From: Lachnospiraceae bacterium
GTDB lineage: Bacteria > Bacillota > Clostridia > Lachnospirales > Lachnospiraceae
Direction of reading: 5' to 3'
Assembly: GCA_017433725.1 (NCBI GenBank)
Contig: JAFRGQ010000025.1
Span: forward strand, 42,788-106,787
Length of the DNA stretch: 64,000 nt
The notes beneath the pieces are model-generated. The model was given only the letters and a program-made list of their open reading frames with translations, searched no databases and had not been told where the DNA came from. The position numbers and the translations under genes were made by a program. Positions within the stretch are counted from its first letter, which is position 1, and every line of letters begins with the position of its first letter. Shown here one piece after another: positions 7,480 to 16,704 of this stretch.

Positions 7480-10400
7480 TGAAGAGAAATGTTTGCACGA
7501 AGCTGATGGCTGCTTTGCTTGCAGCCATTCTGATTATGCCGACACAGTGGACAGCCTATGCCTCTGAATATGAGGCGGCCGACATATCTCCGGAAATGCA
7601 AACAGACATAAAAGATAAGTTCTTATGGACGGAGGAGAATGAATTATCTGAGGACACATCTGTATCAGATGAAGCGGAGGCGCAGGAGATGACCGACGCA
7701 GAAACTGAGACGGAGAAAGATACAGATGGCGTCCCTGAGGAAAGCGCAGATCCGGAAACAGAGGAAGTGCAACCGGATGGAACAGCAGATTCTTCTGATA
7801 CTCCCGCGGATTCTGAGGGCACGGTAACGATTATTCATAATGAAGGATACAGTGTTCCGGAACCGGAAGTGTTTGACGGCCTTTACGCGATAGATGCCTG
7901 CGAGGATATGGAAAATGCAAGCGGGGAGATCATTCCGGTCGTCGGATACGAAATCACTGCCGAAGAGGCGACAAATGAGGAGCTATTGGGAGCAGCATCC
8001 TATCCGTCGGAGTATTATCCGACCGTCAGCACCGGTATTTCTGCACAGGGTGGAAACCTGACCTGCTGGGCTTTTTCTGCCATGACGTGTGGCGAAAGGT
8101 ATCTCCTGACGAAAGGTATCACGGACAGCGTCAATCTGTCGGAAAAGCATCTTCTCTACGGATATTATCACCACAGCGGGGATATCGCAATTCCTACCAC
8201 GGGCTACAAATGGTACAACACGACGGGATCCTTTTATATGCCGGTCGCTGCGCTGGCGGAGCTCCTCGGAGCTGCGGATGAAAATAAATACCCTTATACG
8301 ATGGATCCGCTGTCTTCGAATGAGTACACGGATGATATTGCTCATCTTGAGGAGGCGATCTTTCTTCCAAATTATCCGAGCAAATCCTCTTCCTGGAAGG
8401 GAGACCTTTGGAATGCCGTCAATGAAAAAATCAAAGAGGCGGTCATGGAATATGGAGCTGTCTGGGTCTCGATGGATTCAACGCATAAGCATTCCGTGAC
8501 AGAATGGTATACAGAATGGCCGTTAACATCCACGACGGACAGTGCGGGCAATACCACGATAACTTACGGGGATAAGCCCCAGGCCGACCATGCCGTCACC
8601 ATCGTGGGATGGAATGATGAGAAGGTCATTCCCGGTGCGGAAAATCCCGGTGCCTTTTATATTCAGAATTCCTGGGGAGCGGATTGGGGTGAAAGCGGAT
8701 ACTGCTGGCTCTCATATGAGGATGCATCTCTGAACAATCCGGTTACCTATCGTATGGAGCTGTCTGAACTCGGCAAGACGCGCGATACCGAAGTATTCTC
8801 GCATACCGGCACTGGGTTTTGCGGCAAAGTTCTTGGTTCCGTCAATCTTAATTACGGAGTAAATGTTTACACGACCGATCACGCCGTAATCATAGATTCT
8901 GTCGGCTTTTATACCAAGGATGCCAGTGAGTATGAGGTGGAGATCATCAAGGATATTACCGATCCGACCGATCCGATCAGCGGAACGGTTGCCGTGAGTG
9001 CACAGGGATCGATTTTAGGAGATGGCTTCCATAGAGTGAGTCTTGACCAGAGTGTGCTGCTCGGCAGCGGAGAAAAATTTGCTGTCAAGGTACAATGCGT
9101 GAACAATTCAGGCAAGTATTCGGTCACATTTGAAGGTCCCATTTCTGATCGGCGGAAGACGGTCTGCGAGCAGGGCACATCATATTTTTATTACAAAGGA
9201 AAAGCTTATGATTGTGCGACCACAACGAATTTGTCGAAGCAGTCATTGTCAGATAATTACCGCAACGCATGTATCTACGCTTATGGAAACAGTGCAGAAA
9301 GACTTTCGATTTCAGGGGATGTTTCCATTGCAAAGCTGGGTGATACTTTTATGCTGGAAGCTTTCATGGAGGATGAACAGGAAGGAGAAACCAAAGTGAT
9401 TCCTACATGGAGTACCGATGCGGAAGGTATCACCGTTTCTGACGAAGGTTTTGTAACGGTGACGGACAGTGCTTTGACCGGAAGTGTCACGATAATAGCT
9501 GAGTATGCCGGACTGTGGGGTATATACCAGTTCCATGTGGAAGCAGACGCTTCCGCGAGCGAAGTCTCCGGACTGCGCCTGATCGGCGTACCGGGTACAT
9601 CTCTTGTCATAGGATCGGAGGAAGACACGGATGCAGCCGGGTGTGGCGACATTACAAGAGAGTCCAACGGGGCTCCGGAGCTCGACTATTTAATAGAAGA
9701 AACAGAGACGGCTTATTACAAAATCGAGAATTTCCACACCGGACTTGTCATGACGATCGACGAGGATGACGGAATGGGAAATTACTACGTGCTACAGGAT
9801 GTCTGGAACGGCAGGGACGAACAGCTCTGGAGGATTCTGAAAGCCGAGGGCGGTTATATTATTATGAATAAGAGCAACGGGACCTGTCTTTCGATATTCG
9901 ACTCGGAGGGTCAGGAGTTCGAGTTCATTGTGACGAACGGGTCGAGTGACAGAACATCCTCTTTCTGGACAATCACAGAACAAACAGTCGACCTTGCCAA
10001 AGCAAAGATGTCCGTTCCCGTTTCCGCAGCGCTGATAAACGGTAAGGCTACAGTGCAACCGACTCTGGTATACGGATACAGAACGCTTGTCAAGGGAAAA
10101 GAGTATTCGGTCAGCTACAGTAACAATACGAAAGCGGGAACTGCTACCGTGACGGTGAAAGGCATAGGGTATATGACCGGTTCGAAGAAGGGAACTTTTA
10201 CGGCCGTCAATTCCGCAGCCTCGATTACTTCCGGAAAGGCATACATGATCGTTCCGGTAAGGGCACCGCTTCAGACACTCACGGTTAAGAAGGGAAGCAT
10301 GCTCCCGAATACGGATATATATCTCAGCGTTCCCGGCTCTTCGGAGTCGCAGAGATTCATCTTTACGAAAAACTCGAACGGCACATATACCGTTACAGAT

Positions 10401-11102
10401 CAGAAATCCGATTTTGTGGCAGGAATTCGCAACAATTCAAATGCCAACGCCGCCGTGATCGAAACGCAACTGGACAAAGGAAGCAAGTATCAGAGGTGGA
10501 AGCTCAAAAAGCAGAGCGACGGAAGCTACAGCATTCTGAACGCTCAGACGGGCAAGGCGCTTTATCTGCTCGGCGGGAAGACCGCTAACGGAACAAATGT
10601 CGGTCAGTATAGCTATTCCGGTACCCTCAACCAGAGGTTCTATCTGGTTCAGTCATCTGCGATCGCCCATACGTACAGCAATACGTATACAATTCGTGCG
10701 GCCGGAAAAACATCTCTTGCGCTCGACATAGTAAATGCTTCGAAGGACGGCGGAGCCAACGCCCGCATTTATAACTACAGCGGCGGTGCATCCCAGAAGT
10801 TCCGTCTGATGTACAGCGGGAACGGCTACTACCGCATCATGAATGTAAATTCGGGAAAAGTGCTCGGAATAAAAGGAGACACAAAGACCAACGGGGCAAA
10901 TGTCCGCCAGGCTACCTGGATGGCCACTGCCGGCCAGCGATGGAAGGTGGTCAAGAACTCGGATGGATCGATAACTCTGCAGAGTGCGCTCGGAACTGCC
11001 CTTGATATTTATGCGGGATCGATGACTCCAAATGCAAATGTCGATTCCTGGGCTGTCAATAAGACTACTGCGCAGAAATGGAAGCTTGTGAAGGTCTCCT
11101 GA
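7479..11102 (+). CDS. Secreted papain-like (C1) cysteine protease with lectin-like and ricin-type repeats
   Basis: A 1207-residue exported protein. A signal peptide (residues 1-29) is followed by an acidic Glu/Thr-rich linker to about residue 115. The C1 peptidase domain shows Gln190, Cys196 in LTCWAFSAM, His371 in DHAVTIVGWND and Asn397 in IQNSWGADWG, matching an intact papain active site. A lectin-like beta domain follows (about 430-590), then a Big_2-like stretch and, from about 750 to the end, several ricin-B-type repeats with recurring Q-R/K-W or QxF motifs. No sortase signal or membrane anchor is seen at the C-terminus. A role in degrading or binding host glycoproteins or mucin is plausible but inferred. 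Confidence 0.9.
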   Translation: MKRNVCTKLMAALLAAILIMPTQWTAYASEYEAADISPEMQTDIKDKFLWTEENELSEDTSVSDEAEAQEMTDAETETEKDTDGVPEESADPETEEVQPDGTADSSDTPADSEGTVTIIHNEGYSVPEPEVFDGLYAIDACEDMENASGEIIPVVGYEITAEEATNEELLGAASYPSEYYPTVSTGISAQGGNLTCWAFSAMTCGERYLLTKGITDSVNLSEKHLLYGYYHHSGDIAIPTTGYKWYNTTGSFYMPVAALAELLGAADENKYPYTMDPLSSNEYTDDIAHLEEAIFLPNYPSKSSSWKGDLWNAVNEKIKEAVMEYGAVWVSMDSTHKHSVTEWYTEWPLTSTTDSAGNTTITYGDKPQADHAVTIVGWNDEKVIPGAENPGAFYIQNSWGADWGESGYCWLSYEDASLNNPVTYRMELSELGKTRDTEVFSHTGTGFCGKVLGSVNLNYGVNVYTTDHAVIIDSVGFYTKDASEYEVEIIKDITDPTDPISGTVAVSAQGSILGDGFHRVSLDQSVLLGSGEKFAVKVQCVNNSGKYSVTFEGPISDRRKTVCEQGTSYFYYKGKAYDCATTTNLSKQSLSDNYRNACIYAYGNSAERLSISGDVSIAKLGDTFMLEAFMEDEQEGETKVIPTWSTDAEGITVSDEGFVTVTDSALTGSVTIIAEYAGLWGIYQFHVEADASASEVSGLRLIGVPGTSLVIGSEEDTDAAGCGDITRESNGAPELDYLIEETETAYYKIENFHTGLVMTIDEDDGMGNYYVLQDVWNGRDEQLWRILKAEGGYIIMNKSNGTCLSIFDSEGQEFEFIVTNGSSDRTSSFWTITEQTVDLAKAKMSVPVSAALINGKATVQPTLVYGYRTLVKGKEYSVSYSNNTKAGTATVTVKGIGYMTGSKKGTFTAVNSAASITSGKAYMIVPVRAPLQTLTVKKGSMLPNTDIYLSVPGSSESQRFIFTKNSNGTYTVTDQKSDFVAGIRNNSNANAAVIETQLDKGSKYQRWKLKKQSDGSYSILNAQTGKALYLLGGKTANGTNVGQYSYSGTLNQRFYLVQSSAIAHTYSNTYTIRAAGKTSLALDIVNASKDGGANARIYNYSGGASQKFRLMYSGNGYYRIMNVNSGKVLGIKGDTKTNGANVRQATWMATAGQRWKVVKNSDGSITLQSALGTALDIYAGSMTPNANVDSWAVNKTTAQKWKLVKVS

Positions 11103-11176
11103 AACATGTGCCGATTCCCGGGCTGTCAACAATAAGGCTGCGCAGAAATGGAAGCTTGTGAAGGCTCCTGAAACAT
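11038..11176 (+). repeat. Tandem duplication of the protease gene 3' end
   Basis: The last ~65 bases of the gene including its TGA (11038-11107) are followed at once by an imperfect second copy (11108-11176) that repeats GCGCAGAAATGGAAGCTTGT and CTCCTGAAACATGTG. The copy is non-coding here and contributes a stem with the ATTTCTGCGACAGCC stretch downstream, so it may now serve as the terminator region. Confidence 0.8.
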
Positions 11177-11235
11177 GTGGCATATTTCTGCGACAGCCGT
11201 TTCAGTCTACGTCTACCGACTGTGCATGTTTTTTA

Positions 11236-11322
11236 TTCTTCATCGCGCAATACTTGTGACTTAAGTCATGAGATACGCGCGCAAAGTGAAATCTGGCTTC
11301 ATCGTGAGTACAACCTCGCGAC
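11236..11322. repeat. Dispersed inverted repeat, family R1
   Basis: Begins TTCTTCATCGCGCAATACTTGTGAC like the copy at 6616 and contains TACGCGCGCAAAGTGAAAT and TGAGTACAACCTCGCG, but the right terminus has decayed. It lies between the protease and the cohesin-like gene. Confidence 0.75.
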
Positions 11323-11392
11323 TTCCGATAACATACCTTGTCCGGGATAGTCGTGTGGACGGGATTTGAACAGTGACTTATGAGGACATACT

Positions 11393-12475
11393 ATGCGTGA
11401 CAGAATAAGTAAAAGTGTAATTCGAAATATCTGCTGCACAGCACATATCATGCTTTGTATGGTCATAACGGCATTGCTCCTTGCGGGCAATGCCGCTTTC
11501 GTACATGCCGGTGAGGCGGAGATCATGTGTGTGATGGAGCGGATCGGCGACGGGAAGCTCGGGATGCGCATAGACGCCGGTAAAAATTCCGGCATTGATG
11601 CTTACGACCTCGATCTTGTCTATGATCCGCAATCAGTCAGGCCGGTCGAGGCGGAGGCGAGGGGCGGTGAGCCGATCGCATTTGCATATCATGACATAAA
11701 TGACAGAGGCGTGTTCCGCATCGTGGGTCTCATGAGGGACCCTATAACGAAATCCGGAACGTTTCTGTATATCGAGTGGGAGGCTGTATCGGCAGAGGAT
11801 ATGCAATATGTCCCGGCGCTTGGCGTGCGTGATCTCGCAGACAGCGAGGGGGAAGACCTCTCCTATGGGATTTCGTATACGGGCGTCGATGGCGGAGCTG
11901 TAACGCCGAGTCCGTCAAAGCAAGCGGTGAGTAATGCGGAAAATAGCGGCAACGCTCAGGGAGGAGCCGACCGGACAGATGAGGCAACACCGTCGGTAAA
12001 TGCTGATAACGGAAACCAATCGGGGGAAAGAGGGAATATCAATGTGGCGGAGACTCCTGCCTCGGATGATGCCGAGGATACGAATGCCTATACCGCAGAT
12101 GGTGATGCAGCCGGGCAGGCCGGAAAAAATCGCGCTAATCTGAAGGCTACTGCGGTCCCGGACGATAGCCGGGCGGCGACGGATGAGAGTGGCGATCAGG
12201 GTGAGGACGGTACAGGCGACATGAGCAGCGAAGAATCCCTCGCGGATGAGAAGGGTGCAGGCCGTATAGAAACAGAGAATGCGTTTTCGGAGGACGCTCA
12301 CATATCAGATGACAGCGTGTCTGCGCACGCTGCCGTAACACTCGACGATGATACTGTTGAGCAGGATAAAGATACTAAGCCGACTTCTGTGAAAGGAGCT
12401 GCGGTGATTATTGTGCTTGTCCTGGCAGCGGTGCTCGGCGGAGTTTTCTATTATAATAAGAAGAAAGTACGATAA
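11393..12475 (+). CDS. Membrane-anchored surface protein with cohesin-like domain
   Basis: A 360-residue exported protein. A signal peptide (TALLLAGNAAFVHA, cleavage near residue 40) precedes a ~120-residue beta-rich domain whose pattern (KLGMRIDAGKNSGIDAYDL, DLVYDPQSVRPV, GTFLYIEWEAV) resembles a cohesin/type III carbohydrate-binding fold. A long low-complexity Asp/Glu/Ala/Gly linker follows, then a C-terminal membrane segment (AAVIIVLVLAAVLGGVFYY) and the basic tail NKKKVR. There is no LPxTG-like motif before the membrane segment. The ATG has GAGG 7 bases upstream. I infer surface display; the binding partner is unknown. Confidence 0.7.
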   Translation: MRDRISKSVIRNICCTAHIMLCMVITALLLAGNAAFVHAGEAEIMCVMERIGDGKLGMRIDAGKNSGIDAYDLDLVYDPQSVRPVEAEARGGEPIAFAYHDINDRGVFRIVGLMRDPITKSGTFLYIEWEAVSAEDMQYVPALGVRDLADSEGEDLSYGISYTGVDGGAVTPSPSKQAVSNAENSGNAQGGADRTDEATPSVNADNGNQSGERGNINVAETPASDDAEDTNAYTADGDAAGQAGKNRANLKATAVPDDSRAATDESGDQGEDGTGDMSSEESLADEKGAGRIETENAFSEDAHISDDSVSAHAAVTLDDDTVEQDKDTKPTSVKGAAVIIVLVLAAVLGGVFYYNKKKVR

Positions 12476-12484
12476 AAAGAGTAG

Positions 12485-12602
12485 GTTACCATTCAGCTGT
12501 CTCTTTCCACAAGCAGCACCAAGGCAGGACAAGAGTTTACCGATGAATACGTATACCGATGCCGTAGGATATGCATACAATGTAAGACAGCTGAATAGTA
12601 AC
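12485..12602. repeat. 118-base MITE-like element (family R3, short form)
   Basis: Terminal inverted repeats of 18 bases match at 17 positions (GTTACCATTCAGCTGTCT and AGACAGCTGAATAGTAAC). The right ~80 bases are closely similar, in reverse orientation, to 28316-28398, the outer arm of a much longer hairpin. No coding capacity is seen. Confidence 0.8.
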
Positions 12603-12642
12603 ACTTAGATATGAATACGCAAAATGATTTTCTCAAAAGAAC

Positions 12643-12671
12643 TTGTAATTTAAAAATTCGTATGATATAGT
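12643..12671 (+). promoter_or_regulatory. Promoter of the rpsF operon
   Basis: TTGTAA at 12643-12648 and TATAGT at 12666-12671 are spaced by 17 bases, placing the start near 12678 and giving a ~75 nt leader that contains the S6:S18-type hairpin. Confidence 0.7.
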
Positions 12672-12700
12672 ATGGATTCGTGAGAGTTTAAATCATGTTC

Positions 12701-12736
12701 CTTGTCTCCCGCATGAGACGGGAGGCCGGAGACCAA
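12701..12736 (+). promoter_or_regulatory. S6:S18 autoregulatory leader RNA
   Basis: GTCTCC (12704-12709) pairs with GGAGAC (12728-12733), and CCCG pairs with CGGG inside, leaving an unpaired stretch including GGCCG. A hairpin with an internal-loop CCG upstream of rpsF is the known binding motif of the S6:S18 protein complex, which represses its own operon. Identification rests on position and visible pairing, not on a covariance model. Confidence 0.65.
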
Positions 12737-12752
12737 AAGGAGGAAAAGTAAC

Positions 12753-13172
12753 ATGAATAAGTATGAATTGGCATTAGTTGTTAGCGCTAAGCTTGACAAC
12801 GAAGGCGTCGCAGCTGTTGTTGACAATGCAAAGCAGCTGATCGAGCGTTTCGGTGGTCAGGTAAGCGAAGTTGAAGAGTGGGGAAAGCGCAAGCTGGCTT
12901 ATGAAATCCAGAAGCAGACAGAAGCTTTCTATTTCTTCGTTCAGTTCGAAGCTGACACAACAGCACCGGCTGAGATCGAGTCCCGTATGAGAATTATGGA
13001 GAATGTTCTTCGTTATCTCGTAATCCGCAAGGATGAGAACGATACCTTCAAGGTAACACCGGAGAAGGCTCCGGCCGCAGAGACAGCTGAGGAAGCCGAA
13101 GCTGAAGAAGCAGTTGAAGAGGCTCCGGAAGCCCCGGAAGTTCCGGCTGAAGAGGCAGAGACAGAGGAATAA
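12753..13172 (+). CDS. rpsF: 30S ribosomal protein S6
   Basis: A 139-residue protein. The first 95 residues are a complete S6 (MNKYELALVV start, EEWGKRKLAYEI, IMENVLRYLVI). The final ~40 residues are a Glu/Ala/Pro extension, longer than in Bacillus but common in Clostridia. It has an AAGGAGG site and is first in the rpsF-ssb-rpsR operon. S6 binds S18 on the central domain of 16S rRNA. Confidence 0.97.
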   Translation: MNKYELALVVSAKLDNEGVAAVVDNAKQLIERFGGQVSEVEEWGKRKLAYEIQKQTEAFYFFVQFEADTTAPAEIESRMRIMENVLRYLVIRKDENDTFKVTPEKAPAAETAEEAEAEEAVEEAPEAPEVPAEEAETEE

Positions 13173-13219
13173 TGCTCATTTGATGATAACAATTCAGTCA
13201 GAAAAATGAGGTACAATAT

Positions 13220-13705
13220 ATGAACGTTTTAGTAATGATGGGGCGCCTTACGCGTGACCCGGAAGTCCGTTACGGAGCAAGCGGAAACGCAGTCGCGAGA
13301 TTTTCACTCGCAGTTGATCGCAGATTTAAGAGAGAGGGACAGGCGGACGCCGACTTCTTCAACTGCGTTTCATTTGGTCGTCAGGCGGAGTTCGTGGAGA
13401 AGTATCTTCACAAGGGCGTTAAAGTAGTTATTCAGGGCAGTCTGCAGAACGACAATTATCAGAATCGTGAAGGTCAGACGGTTTACCGTGACCAGATCGT
13501 TATCGATAATATCGAATTTGCCGAGAGCAAGGCAGCAAGCCAGCAGAATGCAGCCGCTTTCAATGCGAGACCGCAGTATTCCGCTCCGGCATCACAGCCG
13601 GCACCGGCTCCGGCACAGCGCCGTGAGACACCGGCAGCAGATTTTTCGGGTGACGGATTCATGAATATCCCGGACGGGATTGATGAGGAGCTTCCGTTCA
13701 GCTAA
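13220..13705 (+). CDS. ssb: Single-stranded DNA-binding protein
   Basis: 161 residues: an N-terminal OB-fold (NVLVMMGRLTRDPEVRY, FFNCVSFGRQAEFVEKYL, KVVIQGSLQNDNYQN), a Pro/Ala/Gln-rich linker and the acidic tip DEELPFS, the partner-binding end typical of bacterial SSB. It protects single-stranded DNA in replication and repair. It lies between rpsF and rpsR as usual in Firmicutes. Confidence 0.97.
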   Translation: MNVLVMMGRLTRDPEVRYGASGNAVARFSLAVDRRFKREGQADADFFNCVSFGRQAEFVEKYLHKGVKVVIQGSLQNDNYQNREGQTVYRDQIVIDNIEFAESKAASQQNAAAFNARPQYSAPASQPAPAPAQRRETPAADFSGDGFMNIPDGIDEELPFS

Positions 13706-13838
13706 GGCAATGACTTCTGAGACGAAGCAGAAAAATCCTCCGAGGCGGAGGAAAAATTAAAGAAAAGGTCACACAGACCGATACAATGGATGAGAACCCT
13801 CCCTCCGGGAGGCACGAAGATAGAGAGGAGAGCTGACA

Positions 13839-14108
13839 ATGGCTTATCAGAGAAATGGCGAAGGCCGTGAAGGTGGATACAGAAGAAAACCGAGTGGATT
13901 CCGCAGAAGAAAGAAAGTTTGCGTATTCTGTGGCAAGGAAGGCGAGATCAGCTACAAGGATGTAAATAAGCTTAAGAGATATATCTCTGAGCGTGGCAAG
14001 ATTCTTCCGAGAAGAATTACCGGCAATTGTTCAAAGCATCAGCGTGCTCTGACACTCGCTGTAAAGCGTGCACGCCACCTTGCTATTCTTCCGTACGTTC
14101 AGGATTGA
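13839..14108 (+). CDS. rpsR: 30S ribosomal protein S18
   Basis: 89 residues with [44 protein letters not shown] and [11 protein letters not shown], all diagnostic of S18. The paired cysteines CxxC mark a zinc-binding (C+) variant. Two small stems lie in the 130-base gap after ssb (CCTCCGAGGCGGAGG near 13737 and CCCTCCCTCCGGGAGG near 13797) and may modulate expression. Confidence 0.97.
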   Translation: MAYQRNGEGREGGYRRKPSGFRRRKKVCVFCGKEGEISYKDVNKLKRYISERGKILPRRITGNCSKHQRALTLAVKRARHLAILPYVQD

Positions 14109-14152
14109 TACCGCGTCGGAAGTTGCAAACCCGGCTTCTATAGGCTATAATA

Positions 14153-14194
14153 AAGCCGTCACTATACCTTGGGATAGTGGCGGCTTCATTTTTT
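14153..14194 (+). terminator. Terminator after rpsR
   Basis: AAGCCGTCACTAT pairs with ATAGTGGCGGCTT around a short loop and is followed by CATTTTTTC. It ends the rpsF operon just before gdpP. Confidence 0.88.
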
Positions 14195-14209
14195 CTACAG
14201 GAGAAACTA

Positions 14210-16252
14210 ATGGAACAATTTGAAATCACTAACCAGGTCCGAAAGTACATACAGACTCCTATATGGCTAAGTCTATGCCTGGTAGGCGCTATACCCGTGC
14301 TCTATGTAACATCAGGTAAGAAGGCTGCCTATGTCGGCATCGGACTGCTTGTGGTATATCTCGTGATCACAGCCATTCTGTATCGCTTTCAGAGAGTGCG
14401 TCTTGCCAATGAGCTTGTGTCATTTGCCGCCCAGTACGGCCAGGTGCAGCATCGCCTGATTCAGGAGCTGGTTCTCCCGTATGCACTTCTGGATCTCAGG
14501 GGCGGCGTACTTTGGATGAACGATGAATTTGCCGGTATCGCCGGTAAGGATTTGAATTTTCATAAGAACATCGCAGCAATCTTTCCTGAGATTACGAATG
14601 CGAAGCTTCCGGGCAGGGATCCCCGTACCGAAGTTACGGTCGTTAAAGGTGAGAATACTTACAGGGCCGCCATGCAGAAACTCGTCATGAAAGAACTGAT
14701 CGATATGGAGAACGGTGATCAGGATCCTGAAAAGAACTCTGTCATCGCGATCTATCTGTTCGACGAAACGGAGCTGTCAGAACTTATCGAAGATCGTGAT
14801 AATAACCGTATCGTATGCGGTCTCCTCAGTCTGGATAACTATGAGGAAGCCCTTGAGAGCGTTGATGAGCTTAGAAAATCCTTGCTTCTCGCGCTGATAG
14901 AGAGAAAAATCAACAAGTATTTTACAGACGTGGACGGAATCTGCCGTAAGATCGAGAAAGATAAGTACTTCTTTATTATAAGAAAGAAAGCACTCGATGA
15001 GTTGGAAGCCAAAAAGTTCTCCATTCTGGAAGACGTAAAGACCGTAAATGTCGGTAACGAGATCTCCATGACGATCTCTATCGGTATTGCCTTCGGTTCC
15101 CACTATTTCATTCAGAATGCGGAAGCTGCGAGAGGCGCTATAGAACTGGCACTCGGCCGCGGCGGTGATCAGGTCGTCGTAAAGGAAGGCTATAATACAC
15201 GCTATTTCGGAGGCAAGACAGAGTCTGTCGAGAAGTACACCAGAGTAAAAGCCCGCGTAAAGGCACACGCATTAAAAGAAATTATCTCAAGTAAAAATGA
15301 AGTCTTTATTATGGGTCACAAGATACCGGACGTCGACGCACTCGGCGCGGCTGTCGGTATCTATCGATGTGCTCGGACCATTGATAAGCCCGCAGCCATC
15401 GTTTTAGACAATCCGCCGGATTCCATCAGACCGATGGTCGAGGGATTCAAGGGCAATCCGGATTACGGTGAGCATATGTTCATCTCGACGCGTGAGGCGA
15501 AGGAACGGATCAACAGCAGTACAGTCGTTGTAGTTGTTGACACGAACAAGCCGAACTACACAGAATGTGAAGACCTTCTGAGAAGGACAAATGCGATCGT
15601 TGTCCTTGACCACCATCGTCAGGGAAGAGAAGTCATTCAGAATGCAGTCCTCTCTTATATTGAACCGTATGCATCGAGTGCGTGCGAGATGGTAGCAGAG
15701 GTTGTTCAATATTTTGATGACTCACTGAAGATCCGCCCGCTCGAAGCGGACGCGATGTACGCCGGAATCATGGTCGATACAAGTAACTTCCTCACAAGAA
15801 CGGGCGTCCGCACATTTGAAGCGGCAGCTTTTCTGAGGAGGAACGGAGCGGACGTCACCCGCATTCGCAAGATGTTCCGCGACAATATGGAAGACATTCA
15901 GGCGAAGTCGAGGGCAATCGCCGAGGCAGAAATATTTGCAGATTGCTTTGCGATTTCCGAGTGTAAGAGTGAAGGTCTGAAGAGTCCGACCGTCGTCGCT
16001 GCACAGACAGCCAATGAGCTGCTTTCTGTGGTAGGCGTCAAAGCTTCCTTTGTATTGACAGACTACAACCAGATGATTTATATCAGTGCCCGTGCTATTG
16101 ACGAGATCAATGTCCAGTTGATCATGGAGAGACTGGGCGGCGGCGGACACCTGAATATCGCAGGAGCGCAGCTTCCGGATACTACGATGGAGGAAGCAGT
16201 GACGCTTCTTAAGAAAACAATTTTACAAATGCAGGAAGAAGGAGATATTTGA
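14210..16252 (+). CDS. gdpP: Cyclic-di-AMP phosphodiesterase GdpP
   Basis: A 680-residue protein with two N-terminal membrane helices (about 20-70), a PAS-like region, a degenerate GGDEF-like region (about 220-330) and a C-terminal DHH-DHHA1 phosphodiesterase ([45 protein letters not shown]). It hydrolyses c-di-AMP to pApA, controlling potassium and wall homeostasis. The start at 14210 has AGGAG upstream. The TGA overlaps the rplI ATG (TGATG). Confidence 0.95.
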   Translation: MEQFEITNQVRKYIQTPIWLSLCLVGAIPVLYVTSGKKAAYVGIGLLVVYLVITAILYRFQRVRLANELVSFAAQYGQVQHRLIQELVLPYALLDLRGGVLWMNDEFAGIAGKDLNFHKNIAAIFPEITNAKLPGRDPRTEVTVVKGENTYRAAMQKLVMKELIDMENGDQDPEKNSVIAIYLFDETELSELIEDRDNNRIVCGLLSLDNYEEALESVDELRKSLLLALIERKINKYFTDVDGICRKIEKDKYFFIIRKKALDELEAKKFSILEDVKTVNVGNEISMTISIGIAFGSHYFIQNAEAARGAIELALGRGGDQVVVKEGYNTRYFGGKTESVEKYTRVKARVKAHALKEIISSKNEVFIMGHKIPDVDALGAAVGIYRCARTIDKPAAIVLDNPPDSIRPMVEGFKGNPDYGEHMFISTREAKERINSSTVVVVVDTNKPNYTECEDLLRRTNAIVVLDHHRQGREVIQNAVLSYIEPYASSACEMVAEVVQYFDDSLKIRPLEADAMYAGIMVDTSNFLTRTGVRTFEAAAFLRRNGADVTRIRKMFRDNMEDIQAKSRAIAEAEIFADCFAISECKSEGLKSPTVVAAQTANELLSVVGVKASFVLTDYNQMIYISARAIDEINVQLIMERLGGGGHLNIAGAQLPDTTMEEAVTLLKKTILQMQEEGDI

Positions 16253-16698
16253 TGAAAGTTTTATTACTTGCCGATGTTAAGAGCCTCGGAAAAAAGGATG
16301 ATATTGTAAATGTTTCTGACGGGTATGCACGCAATATGCTCTTCCCGAAGAAGCTCGCTGTGGCAGCGACTCCGAAGAATATGAAAGATGTCGAGCTGAA
16401 AAAGAAGAACGAGGCCAGAATCGAGGCGGAGAAGCTGAAGGAAGCGCAGGCGTTCGCAGAGGATCTCTCCAAAAAGTCCGTCACAGTCGGTATCAAAATC
16501 GGAAGCGGCGGAAGAGCATTCGGCTCTGTTTCCACTAAGGAAATTGCCGAGGCAGCCAAAGAGCAGCTCGGCGTCGAACTTGACAGAAAGAAAATGAATC
16601 TGGAAGCTCCTCTGCGTGAACTGGGAGAATCCACAGTGCAGGTGCGTGTACATCCGAAGGTGACAGCCAATCTGAAGGTCATTGTAAAGGAAATCTGA
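16252..16698 (+). CDS. rplI: 50S ribosomal protein L9
   Basis: 148 residues beginning [21 protein letters not shown], with the glycine-rich N-terminal domain ([16 protein letters not shown]), the long connecting helix rich in Lys/Glu, and the C-terminal domain. It overlaps the gdpP stop codon; GAAGGAGAT is the ribosome binding site. L9 binds 23S rRNA near the L1 stalk. Confidence 0.97.
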   Translation: MKVLLLADVKSLGKKDDIVNVSDGYARNMLFPKKLAVAATPKNMKDVELKKKNEARIEAEKLKEAQAFAEDLSKKSVTVGIKIGSGGRAFGSVSTKEIAEAAKEQLGVELDRKKMNLEAPLRELGESTVQVRVHPKVTANLKVIVKEI

Positions 16699-16704
16699 TA
16701 AAGT

